A DNA stretch of 45,079 bases, from the NCBI RefSeq assembly GCF_902374955.1, contig NZ_CABKRX010000093.1, forward strand, positions 1-45,079. The letters run 5' to 3'. The translations under genes and the position numbers were made by a program. Of the stretch, positions 1-7,161 are shown one piece after another. The DNA comes from Bacillus massilioanorexius (GTDB lineage Bacteria; Bacillota; Bacilli; Bacillales; DSM-1321). Each line of letters begins with the position of its first letter. Within the stretch, counting starts at the first letter, position 1. The notes under the pieces are model-generated. The model was not told where the DNA came from. It did not search any database and saw nothing but the letters and a program-made list of their open reading frames with translations.

Positions 1-358
1 AATGGTTCTATGAAGCTAAAATGGGTGGTCCGGAAGTAATGGAGGAAATTAAAATAGGTTTACATAAGTTTTATGAGAAAGTGGAGAGAAGTGGTATCTC
101 AGAAATGAAAAAGACCATTCAAACATACCGGAACTGGGAGACTGAAATCCTTAATCGCTTCTTCATTGATTACTCAAATGGTTTTTTAGAAGGGTTAAAT
201 AACTTAGCGAAAGTAATGAAAAGAAATGCGTTTGGCTTCAGAAATTTTTCGCGTTTTAGAGCCTGTATTCTGCTTCATCACCAATATAAATCAATAGGCA
301 ATTCTATAGGGTAAAGGGCAGAGAAAAGTTCTCTACCCCAACACTTGAAAAAGAACCC
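1..358 (+). mobile_element. Right end of an ISL3-family insertion sequence (truncated by window edge)
   Basis: The transposase 3' end is followed 15 bases after its stop by a block ending in CAACACTTGAAAAAGAACCC. Read in reverse it starts GGGTTCTTTTTCAAGTGTTG, which fits the terminal inverted repeat style of ISL3 elements. A short hairpin (GAGAA/TTCTC, 321-333) lies just inside. The left end is outside the window, so the outer boundary (about 356-358) and any 8-bp target duplication cannot be confirmed. Confidence 0.6.
3..314 (+). CDS. ISL3-family transposase, C-terminal part (5' end outside window)
   Basis: The reading frame is open back to the window edge, so only about the last 100 residues are visible. 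The segment YSNGFLEGLNNLAKVMKRNA followed by FGFRNFSRFR is the characteristic C-terminal block of the IS204/IS1001/IS1096/IS1165 (ISL3) DDE transposases, whose last catalytic acidic residue is the E of the EG-NN motif. An ATG at 21 is internal and not a start. Whether the element is intact depends on sequence upstream of the window. Confidence 0.8.
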   Translation, partial: WFYEAKMGGPEVMEEIKIGLHKFYEKVERSGISEMKKTIQTYRNWETEILNRFFIDYSNGFLEGLNNLAKVMKRNAFGFRNFSRFRACILLHHQYKSIGNSIG

Positions 359-549
359 TTTTTTGATGAATGTGTGTGTTGTTTTTGTGTGTATTTTTAT
401 TTTGAAAATAAGCTGATATTAAGCGCTTTATAAGTCTTCTTTCGTTCTATATATCAATAAGTGTAGAGGATAAAGATGCTACATTTCAAAATATTAATCA
501 TCTGATGGTGGTATAAAAAATTTAAATTTTGTAAATTTAATTGAAGCTA
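315..549. other. Intergenic stretch between the IS and the tRNA promoter
   Basis: Apart from the IS right end (to about 358) I see no coding frame with a ribosome binding site and no clear terminator. The sequence is AT-rich spacer. Confidence 0.5.
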
Positions 550-578
550 TTGCATATCTACAGAAGAGATGATATTAT
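550..578 (+). promoter_or_regulatory. Probable SigA promoter of the tRNA cluster
   Basis: TTGCAT (550-555), a 17-base spacer and TATTAT (573-578) lie 34 bases upstream of the first tRNA. The match to TTGACA/TATAAT is moderate; position and spacing support it. Confidence 0.55.
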
Positions 579-612
579 TATTTTTGTTGTTAGCAAGGAC
601 AACAGTTCCAAT

Positions 613-701
613 GCCGGGGTGGCGGAACTGGCAGACGCACAGGACTTAAAATCCTGCGGTAGGTGACTACCGTACCGGTTCGATTCCGGTCCTCGGCACC
701 A
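613..701 (+). tRNA. tRNA-Leu (UAA)
   Basis: A class II tRNA with a long variable arm. Acceptor GCCGGGG (613-619) pairs with CCTCGGC (691-697) including one G-T pair, followed by discriminator A and an encoded CCA. Anticodon stem CAGGA/TCCTG encloses loop CTTAAAA, giving anticodon TAA. The T arm has GGTTCGATTCC. Confidence 0.97.
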
Positions 702-708
702 TTAGAAT

Positions 709-785
709 GCGCCCGTAGCTCAATTGGATAGAGCGTTTGACTACGGATCAAAAGGTTATGGGTTCGACTCCTTTCGGGCGCGCCA
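709..785 (+). tRNA. tRNA-Arg (ACG)
   Basis: Acceptor GCGCCCG (709-715) pairs with CGGGCGC (775-781), then G and an encoded CCA. Anticodon stem TTTGA/TCAAA encloses loop CTACGGA, giving anticodon ACG, expected to be edited to ICG to read CGN codons. It lies 7 bases after tRNA-Leu. Confidence 0.97.
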
Positions 786-801
786 TTACATATTTATATA
801 T

Positions 802-875
802 GCGGATGTAGTTTAGTGGTAAAACCTCAGCCTTCCAAGCTGATGATGAGGGTTCGATTCCCTTCATCCGCTCCA
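802..875 (+). tRNA. tRNA-Gly (UCC)
   Basis: Acceptor GCGGATG (802-808) pairs with CATCCGC (865-871), then T and an encoded CCA. The anticodon loop CTTCCAA gives anticodon TCC. Last gene of the three-tRNA unit. Confidence 0.97.
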
Positions 876-911
876 ATTAAATTTAATTCCATATGGATAT
901 ACAAATAAAAA

Positions 912-953
912 AAGACAAATGACTTAGTTAAGACAAGTCATTTGCTTTTTTCT
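912..953. terminator. Bidirectional intrinsic terminator between tRNAs and MFS gene
   Basis: A perfect 10-bp stem CAAATGACTT (916-925) / AAGTCATTTG (935-944) is flanked by an A-run on the left and a T-run on the right. It can end the tRNA transcript on + and the MFS/MarR transcript on -. Confidence 0.85.
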
Positions 954-971
954 ATTTTCATAGCTAATTAG

Positions 972-2174
972 TTAAGCTTCAACATGTTTCATACTTTGCT
1001 CAAGTATATGCTTTTTACGACGATCATATAAAGCATAATACAGAAGGATGGTAAACAATATCATTGCAGAACAAATGATATACATCGTTTGATAGCTATA
1101 TTTGGCAGATAGAATACCATTTAAATACGCTCCAATTCCAATTCCACTATCAAAGAAGATGAAATAGGTTGCTGTTGCCATCCCACGACGGTTATGTGCT
1201 GCATATTGAATTGAGATGGTTTGGAAACTTGGTACAATTGCGCCATAACCAAGTCCGATAATACCGGCAGCTAGCATATAAATAAAGGCATTGCTTGTAA
1301 AGCTTAGTGCAGCCATTCCAATCATAAATAGAACAAGAGCAGGATAGATGACTTTGCTATCTCCGTATAAATCGAACCATTTTCCAGTAAATGGGCGGGA
1401 GAGTACAGTGACAATCGCGAATATAACGAAAAACATTCCAGCTATATCTGCTAATCCTATTTCAGTAGCAAATAATGAAACATATGAAAGAATTGAACTA
1501 TAAGAAAAAGCTAAAACCATGGCGGCAACGGAAATTGGAATAGCAGATAGTTCAAATATGCTACTAAGTTTTAAAGAGGATTTTTGTTTTTCAACTTTCT
1601 TTGTTTCGAATTTTGGAATTTTTACAATGATACCTAATAAAAAAGAGAATATGGCACACACAACACAAATCGCAAATAATAAAGTAAAAGAGTACTTTTG
1701 AATAATCGTAAGGCCAAGATATGGTCCACATACCATTGCTAAGCTCATAAACATCCCATAATAACCTATTCCTTCACCACGTCTACTCGCAGGAACAAGA
1801 TCGGCAGAAATAGCTCCAGTCGCAGTTGTTGCTAAACCGAATCCTATTCCTTGTACAAATCGTAATATTAATAAAGCTCCATAAGTATGAACAACTAAAT
1901 ATAAAGCTGTAGCTATAAATAATAGAATAAGAGCAATAGTTAAGATTTTTTTTCGTCCAATGGAATCAAGCCAATTTCCAGCAAATGGTCTGATTAATAC
2001 CGCTGCTAACAAGAATGCAGAAATAACTAATCCAACTGATTCTTTAGCACCGTGAAGTTCATCTAAAACAAAAAACGGCAAAGCCGTTAGCAAAGCATAA
2101 AAGGGCAAAAATATAAAAAATGCACTAAAGCATAGACTAGTGAAGTCTTTCGTCCAAATTTTTTCCTTGTTCAT
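972..2174 (-). CDS. MFS drug-efflux-type transporter (YwoG-like)
   Basis: A 400-residue membrane protein with about 12 hydrophobic segments, the usual size for major facilitator drug:H+ antiporters. The loop 2-3 signature is seen as AGNWLDSIGRKK near residue 70 and a second copy as TGKWFDLYGDSK in the second half. RFVQGIGFG in the fourth segment resembles motif B. The chosen start is the ATG at 2172-2174, which has GGAG 9 bases upstream; a TTG at 2187-2189 overlaps that Shine-Dalgarno and is unlikely. A MarR gene lies 20 bases upstream on the same strand, so this is a repressor-transporter operon of the ywoH-ywoG kind in Bacillus subtilis. The substrate cannot be told from sequence. Confidence 0.85.
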   Translation of the reverse strand: MNKEKIWTKDFTSLCFSAFFIFLPFYALLTALPFFVLDELHGAKESVGLVISAFLLAAVLIRPFAGNWLDSIGRKKILTIALILLFIATALYLVVHTYGALLILRFVQGIGFGLATTATGAISADLVPASRRGEGIGYYGMFMSLAMVCGPYLGLTIIQKYSFTLLFAICVVCAIFSFLLGIIVKIPKFETKKVEKQKSSLKLSSIFELSAIPISVAAMVLAFSYSSILSYVSLFATEIGLADIAGMFFVIFAIVTVLSRPFTGKWFDLYGDSKVIYPALVLFMIGMAALSFTSNAFIYMLAAGIIGLGYGAIVPSFQTISIQYAAHNRRGMATATYFIFFDSGIGIGAYLNGILSAKYSYQTMYIICSAMILFTILLYYALYDRRKKHILEQSMKHVEA

Positions 2175-2194
2175 TAATTTCAACTCCAATTTTT

Positions 2195-2620
2195 CTATTG
2201 TTTCTGTAAAGCAGAAACGATTTTTGTTAATACTTTGATGGTTGTTTCCATTTCTTCAGCTGTTAAAGTATCGAAAATTGGATTTTCAAAGTCATCAACT
2301 TGTTCTTTCCATTCGGGTATTTTTTCTAAAGCCAAAGGTGTTAAATGGATTTCTTTTGCTCGTCGATCTATACCTTCCTTGCGTATAATTAAACCTTGCT
2401 TTTCCATTCGATTTAATGTGCGCGTTAGAGATGGTGCTTCCACTTTTAAATAATTGCACATTTGAATTTGTGTAGAAGGACCATGGTTTTGAAGATATCG
2501 AAGTACAGTCCATTGAGCGATAAATAAACCAGATGATACGAATTGTTCATTAAATGATTTAGCTAATTGTCTGGCTGCTTGATTCAGAGTATGGATTAGT
2601 TCTTTATGAGATTGTGACAT
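2195..2620 (-). CDS. MarR family transcriptional regulator (YwoH-like)
   Basis: A 141-residue protein with winged-helix DNA-binding features: LRYLQNHGPSTQIQMCNYL, then the recognition region LTRTLNRMEKQGLIIRKE and the wing DRRAKEIHLT. Length is typical for MarR. The ATG has GGAAG about 6 bases upstream. It is the first gene of the unit with the MFS exporter, and a palindrome lies over its promoter, so autoregulation plus control of the exporter is the natural inference. The inducing ligand is unknown. Confidence 0.92.
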   Translation of the reverse strand: MSQSHKELIHTLNQAARQLAKSFNEQFVSSGLFIAQWTVLRYLQNHGPSTQIQMCNYLKVEAPSLTRTLNRMEKQGLIIRKEGIDRRAKEIHLTPLALEKIPEWKEQVDDFENPIFDTLTAEEMETTIKVLTKIVSALQKQ

Positions 2621-2657
2621 ATGATCTTCCTTTCCATTATATGTTAAAATGTCACTA

Positions 2658-2703
2658 AATTAGTTACCTAGCTAATTATATAGAAGTGTGAAAAGATAGT
2701 CTA
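2658..2703 (-). promoter_or_regulatory. Promoter and MarR-type operator of the MarR/MFS operon
   Basis: On the minus strand TAGACT (2698-2703), a 17-base spacer and TATAAT (2675-2680) form a promoter. A palindrome at 2658-2677 (AATTAGTTA, CC, TAGCTAATT; 18 of 20 positions symmetric) overlaps the -10 box and predicted start. This is a classic repressor arrangement; that the adjacent MarR protein is the binder is inferred. Confidence 0.65.
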
Positions 2704-2757
2704 TCATATTGTTTCGTGAATTATTGAACATTATATGATTTTCTTAAATAGTCTTCT

Positions 2758-2786
2758 TTGTCGGAAAAGAAGAAATGTGTTAAACT
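2758..2786 (+). promoter_or_regulatory. Probable SigA promoter of ppiB
   Basis: TTGTCG (2758-2763), 17-base spacer, TAAACT (2781-2786), about 63 bases before the ppiB start. Confidence 0.5.
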
Positions 2787-2849
2787 AATGTGAGTTGTGT
2801 TATCTAAATAAATAATTCAACTGAATAATAATAAAGGAGAGATTCCTAC

Positions 2850-3287
2850 ATGTCTAAAAAAGGATACATCTTATTAAACACTGGTGACAAAATTGAATTC
2901 GATTTGTTCCCTCAAGAAGCTCCAATTACAGTTGCTAACTTCGAGAAACTAGCAAATGAGGGTTTTTATAATGGTCTAAAATTCCACCGAGTTATTCCTG
3001 GTTTTGTAAGTCAAGGAGGATGCCCTATTGGAAATGGCACTGGAGGTCCTGGATACACAATTAAATGTGAGACAGAAGGAAATCCACATATCCATAATTC
3101 AGGTGCTTTATCAATGGCACATGCAGGTAAAGATACAGGTGGAAGTCAATTCTTCATCGTACACGATCCACAACCACATTTAGATGGAGTACATACAGTA
3201 TTTGGTCAAGTAACTTCTAGTCTTGAGCCAGTTTACAATATGAGACAAGGTACAATTATGGAAGAAGTTAAAGTTTGGGAAGAATAA
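2850..3287 (+). CDS. ppiB: Peptidyl-prolyl cis-trans isomerase, cyclophilin type
   Basis: A 145-residue single-domain cytoplasmic cyclophilin that catalyses cis-trans isomerisation of Xaa-Pro bonds. Visible family motifs are FHRVIPGFVSQGG (catalytic Arg in FHR), GNGTGGPGY, LSMAHAG, GGSQFFI and LDGVHTVFGQV. No signal peptide is present. The size matches Bacillus PpiB (about 143 residues). AAAGGAGAG precedes the ATG. It is monocistronic between its own promoter and a strong terminator. Confidence 0.96.
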   Translation: MSKKGYILLNTGDKIEFDLFPQEAPITVANFEKLANEGFYNGLKFHRVIPGFVSQGGCPIGNGTGGPGYTIKCETEGNPHIHNSGALSMAHAGKDTGGSQFFIVHDPQPHLDGVHTVFGQVTSSLEPVYNMRQGTIMEEVKVWEE

Positions 3288-3298
3288 TTTACATGTAA

Positions 3299-3333
3299 AA
3301 AAGAAGTAGGACTAGAGCCTACTTCTTTTTTTA
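3299..3333 (+). terminator. Intrinsic terminator after ppiB
   Basis: Stem AAGAAGTAGG / CCTACTTCTT with a 7-base loop, followed by a T-run. Confidence 0.9.
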
Positions 3334-3585
3334 TGGATGTTAAATATACCTTTAAAAAATTACTCTAAATCCACATCCAAGTAGGTAAATTTTATATACT
3401 TGATAGAAAAATACGATTTAAGTGCTAAATTTCTACTCGTAATGTTCTTATTGAGAATAAAGGACTATAGAATAAAAAAAGAGATTCATTTGATATCCCT
3501 GATCTGATGAATGAAACAATTTTAAACAAAAAAAGGAAAATGTAAAATTTTGTAGAATATGTACTTTTAATTATTTTTACATATT

Positions 3586-4782
3586 ATGTTCAATTATTTA
3601 CGAAATGTGGTGAAATACTTGCTGTCCAGAGAAAATTTGAAAGGGCTTTCTCTACCTGCACTTTTATTAGATATTGATGCGTTTGATGATAATTGTCAAC
3701 AAATTGCAGCTAAAGCAAATGGTAAAAAGATTAGAATTGCAACAAAATCATTACGTTCACTATCTGTGATTCAAAGAATACTCCATTCCAATCCTATATT
3801 TCAAGGAGTGATGTGTTTCAGCCCTCATGAAGCAATCTTTTTAGAAAAGCAAGGAATAGATGATATTTTACTAGGCTATCCTTGTTATGACCAAGAGGCT
3901 TTGTCTCTTATTGCAAAGAGCAGTGCTAGTATTGTTTTGATGGTGGATAGTATCGATCATTTAGAACATTTAGATCGTATTGCCAAAAAAGTAAACGGAT
4001 CATTTAAGCTATGTATCGATGTCGATATGAGTACAAAATTTGCTGGCTTACATTTTGGTGTAAGACGTTCACCTATTCAAAATGCTGATGAAGTTGTGAG
4101 AATGGCCCAGAAAATCAAACACTCCGATTATTTATGTCTGAAAGGTATTATGGGCTATGAAGCTCAGATTGCAGGTGTAGGGGATCAGATGCCTTCTCAA
4201 TTTATGAAAAACACTCTAGTTTCGTATTTAAAAAAGAAATCTATAAAAAAAATTGAAAATCGTAGACGTGCAGTTGTGGATTTTTTAACAAAAGATGGTT
4301 TTTCTTTAGAAATAGTAAACGGTGGTGGTACAGGAAGTTTAGAGACAACTTGTCAAGAAGAATTCATCACAGAAGTGACGGTTGGTTCTGGATTCTATTC
4401 ACCATTATTGTTTGATTATTATCATAATTTTAAATATTCCCCGTCATTATTCTATGCTTTACCAATTGTGCGTAAGCCCACGGCGAATATTGTTACTTGC
4501 TTAGGTGGAGGATATGTTTCTTCGGGCCCAGCAGGTAATGATAAAGTACCGCAGCCTATCTATCCGGGGGGAGGGAAGTTACTTCCTTTAGAAGGGGCAG
4601 GGGAAGTTCAAACACCTGTGTTTTACCAAAATCATACGTTAAAAATTGGTGATGCAGTTGTATTTAGAGCAGCTAAGTCAGGAGAAATATGTGAACGATT
4701 TAATGAGATCGTCGTTTTTTCTGAGCAAACAGTTATTGATCGTTTTAAGACATATAGGGGGAATGGTGTATGCTTTCTGTAA
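3586..4782 (+). CDS. PLP-dependent amino acid deaminase/aldolase (DSD1 / D-threonine aldolase fold type III)
   Basis: A 398-residue protein of the alanine-racemase-like fold III class. The N-terminal segment LPALLLDIDAFDDNC then KIRIATKSL places the probable PLP lysine in ATKS (around residue 53), as in D-threonine aldolase and D-serine dehydratase relatives. CIDVDMS and NGGGTGS (phosphate-binding loop) and the C-terminal beta domain with GDAVVFRAAKSGE support this. The ATG used has no convincing ribosome binding site, and an in-frame stop lies just upstream at 3568, so the start is uncertain. Its end overlaps the next gene by 13 bases, implying translational coupling with the flavoprotein oxidase. 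The substrate is unknown; a hydroxy-amino acid is a family-based guess. Confidence 0.75.
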   Translation: MFNYLRNVVKYLLSRENLKGLSLPALLLDIDAFDDNCQQIAAKANGKKIRIATKSLRSLSVIQRILHSNPIFQGVMCFSPHEAIFLEKQGIDDILLGYPCYDQEALSLIAKSSASIVLMVDSIDHLEHLDRIAKKVNGSFKLCIDVDMSTKFAGLHFGVRRSPIQNADEVVRMAQKIKHSDYLCLKGIMGYEAQIAGVGDQMPSQFMKNTLVSYLKKKSIKKIENRRRAVVDFLTKDGFSLEIVNGGGTGSLETTCQEEFITEVTVGSGFYSPLLFDYYHNFKYSPSLFYALPIVRKPTANIVTCLGGGYVSSGPAGNDKVPQPIYPGGGKLLPLEGAGEVQTPVFYQNHTLKIGDAVVFRAAKSGEICERFNEIVVFSEQTVIDRFKTYRGNGVCFL

Positions 4783-6071
4783 CGAATCAAGAATGGAGAA
4801 ATTGGGCAGATACAAGTACCGGTACACCAAATATTACATTTTATCCAGAATCCATTGAAGATGTCTGTACGATTGTTAAACAAGCTTCAAAAGAAAATCG
4901 AAATGTACGTGTGGTCGGCGCAGGACATTCCTTTACGAAACTAGTTGCTACAAACGATTACCTAATTTCTTTGGATAAATTAAGTGGTATAGAAAGCATT
5001 GATGAAAGGGAAGGGATAGTAACTGTATTAGGAGGAACGCGACTTTTCAATATTGGAAGTGAACTTGCAAAAAAGGGATATTCTCAAGAGAATCTGGGGG
5101 ATATTAATGTTCAAAGCATTGCAGGAGCTATATCCACTGGAACACATGGTACTGGAATTGAGTTTGGAAATATTCCTTCTCAGGTATTAGAACTGACGAT
5201 TGTAAATGCTCAGGGAGAAATCATGGTATTTTCTGAAGAAAACCATTCAGATCTTTTTAATGCATCGTTGATCTCTTTAGGCATGTTTGGAATTATAGTA
5301 AGAGTGAAGCTCCGTATAATTAAAAGTCCGGTCTATGCATATGAAAGTAAAAAGGTGAAATTTTCGGAGTTATACACTCGATTCGAACGATATATTTATG
5401 AAAATCGACATTTTGAATGCTATATCTTTCCTTTTTCAGATCTAGTGCAAATTAAAACGATGAATATTACAGATCAACAACCACAAAAATTAACCATTCA
5501 TAATTGTAAAAATCTCCTAATAGAGAACTATTTATTTTATGTACTGTCAGAAACAAGTAGACTAATACCTAAGACTAGTTCTTATATTAGTAAATTCTCG
5601 GCAGTAGGTGTTTCTTCTACAAAAGTCATTGCAGAAAGTCATCAACTATTTGCAACCCCAAGATTAGTCCGCTTTAGAGAAATAGAGTATTGTATCCCTT
5701 TAGAATTCGCTAAGGATGCTTTACAAGAAATTCGAGCTACAATTGAAGAGCGTAAATATAAAGTGCATTTTCCTATAGAATGCAGAACGGTTAAAGCGGA
5801 TGATATTTGGCTTAGCCCTTCTTATCAAAGAGATTCATTTTATATTGCTTTTCATATGTACAAAGGTATGCCTTATGAGACATACTTCCGAGATATGGAA
5901 GCTATAATGCAGAAATATCAAGGTAGACCTCATTGGGGGAAAATGCATCATAAATCGAAAGAAGAATTAATGGAGCTATATCCAAAATTTAATGAGTTTA
6001 GAGAAAAACGAGAAGAATTAGATCCGAACAATTTATTTATGAATCCTTATATGAGTAGCTTGTTCTCGTGA
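4770..6071 (+). CDS. FAD-linked oxidase, D-arabinono-1,4-lactone oxidase / aldonolactone oxidase family
   Basis: A 433-residue protein. Residues about 20-160 form the PP-loop FAD-binding domain: RVVGAGHSFT, whose His is the usual covalent FAD attachment site in aldonolactone and alditol oxidases, then GAISTGTHGTG and SLGMFGIIVRVKL. The C-terminal half ends with HWGKMHHKS and DPNNLFMNPY, typical of the ALO (sugar-1,4-lactone oxidase) family. No signal peptide is present. The substrate could be an alditol, a lactone or a product of the overlapping PLP enzyme. The start ATG lies inside the upstream gene with a purine-rich GGGGGAA 8-10 bases before it. Confidence 0.8.
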   Translation: MLSVTNQEWRNWADTSTGTPNITFYPESIEDVCTIVKQASKENRNVRVVGAGHSFTKLVATNDYLISLDKLSGIESIDEREGIVTVLGGTRLFNIGSELAKKGYSQENLGDINVQSIAGAISTGTHGTGIEFGNIPSQVLELTIVNAQGEIMVFSEENHSDLFNASLISLGMFGIIVRVKLRIIKSPVYAYESKKVKFSELYTRFERYIYENRHFECYIFPFSDLVQIKTMNITDQQPQKLTIHNCKNLLIENYLFYVLSETSRLIPKTSSYISKFSAVGVSSTKVIAESHQLFATPRLVRFREIEYCIPLEFAKDALQEIRATIEERKYKVHFPIECRTVKADDIWLSPSYQRDSFYIAFHMYKGMPYETYFRDMEAIMQKYQGRPHWGKMHHKSKEELMELYPKFNEFREKREELDPNNLFMNPYMSSLFS

Positions 6072-6115
6072 AATCAGTATGACCTTTTTTTGTTAAAAAT
6101 CATAAATAAAATCCA

Positions 6116-6144
6116 TTGACCAACATGTAAAGAAATTTTATAAT
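6116..6144 (+). promoter_or_regulatory. Strong SigA promoter of the riboswitch-kinase unit
   Basis: TTGACC (6116-6121), a 17-base spacer and a perfect TATAAT (6139-6144). The predicted start near 6151 gives a leader of about 230 bases containing the riboswitch. Confidence 0.8.
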
Positions 6145-6212
6145 ATATAATATACAGTGAATTATCAATATTTCATGTTCTGTTAATAATTTTATATAGC
6201 CTTTATCCTTTT

Positions 6213-6327
6213 AAAGGGGAGTAGCTATAACAGTTTAGTCGTCAATACAGGTATATCCTCGGCTATGCTGGCAACACAAAAATGTTGTTTGCGAGACCTT
6301 TACCATTTGTTTGGTAAGGTCTTTTTT
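6213..6327 (+). promoter_or_regulatory. yybP-ykoY type (manganese) riboswitch with expression-platform terminator
   Basis: The element begins AAAGGGGAGTAGCT (6213-6226), contains GTCGTCAATAC and CGGCTATGCTGGCAACA, and ends with GCGAGACCTTTACC (6291-6304); these match my memory of the yybP-ykoY consensus. AAAGG (6213-6217) can pair with CCTTT (6297-6301) as the closing P1 stem. The same bases can instead form a terminator: AGACCTTTACC (6294-6304) against GGTAAGGTCT (6312-6321) followed by TTTTTT. The two structures exclude each other, so metal binding would prevent termination and switch expression on. Known members sense Mn2+. Confidence 0.87.
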
Positions 6328-6382
6328 GCGTTTTTAAGTAGATTAGAAATTGTATGTCTAAGACATAGGGAGATGTATATTC

Positions 6383-7000
6383 TTGAAAAGTAATATATAT
6401 TCAAAAAGTGTAAAGTTTAAGAACAAATCGTATGGAAGAATCCAGGTAAAACAATATCATCAAGACCTGATTCATATTGGAAGTGGTAGAAGTGCTTGTG
6501 TATTTAGAATAAAAGATACGAACAAAGTAATTAAAGTATTTCCTCCTAGATTCATGAATATTGCAAAAGAAGAAGCAGAAATTTATCAATTACTAGCTCA
6601 TATACCATACTATCCAACTGTTTATGAATATGGTCCAAATTATATTGTTATGGAGTATGTGGATGGACATACTTTATTTGATTGCTTAAATAAAGGAATT
6701 ACGATTAGTAAAGAACAAATTCAGGATGTTGATTATATCTTATCTTTAGCTGTACAGGTTGGTTTAAATCCTTCTGATATTCATTTAAGGAATATATTGA
6801 TTACAGCAGATAACAAAGTAAAAATTATAGATGTAGCTAGATTTAAACAAGAAAAGAATTGTCAGCAATGGAATGATATCAGAACTGCCTATTTTCGTTA
6901 TTATAATAAACGTTTCTTTCCGAAGCGAATCCCACAATTTATCTTAAATATGATAGCGGCGCTTTACAAAAACAATCTGATACCTGATTCGTTAAAATAA
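6383..7000 (+). CDS. Small protein-kinase-like protein (YrzF-like)
   Basis: A 205-residue soluble protein resembling a minimal eukaryotic-type or lipopolysaccharide-kinase-type catalytic domain. Visible: a glycine-rich loop IGSGRSACVFRI, VIKVF with the likely ATP lysine, hinge YIVMEYVDGHTL, catalytic-loop-like SDIHLRNILI (the Asp and the Asn five residues later conserved), and IIDVARF in place of DFG. It resembles B. subtilis YrzF as I recall it. The start is a TTG at 6383 with AGGGAG about 10 bases upstream. It is the only gene downstream of the riboswitch before pncB, which is unusual because this riboswitch class normally controls metal exporters. The target is unknown. Confidence 0.7.
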   Translation: MKSNIYSKSVKFKNKSYGRIQVKQYHQDLIHIGSGRSACVFRIKDTNKVIKVFPPRFMNIAKEEAEIYQLLAHIPYYPTVYEYGPNYIVMEYVDGHTLFDCLNKGITISKEQIQDVDYILSLAVQVGLNPSDIHLRNILITADNKVKIIDVARFKQEKNCQQWNDIRTAYFRYYNKRFFPKRIPQFILNMIAALYKNNLIPDSLK

Positions 7001-7161
7001 TCTTATTTTTCACAAAAAACTCACAAAGTGTATTTTACTTAAAAAACTTAAAATTTGTTAGACTACAGAAAAAATGTAGAATATATTATAATTTATAAGA
7101 AGTTTGTAACATAATAAATGTATATCATATGTGAACATGCATAATTTTGGAGGATTATTTA

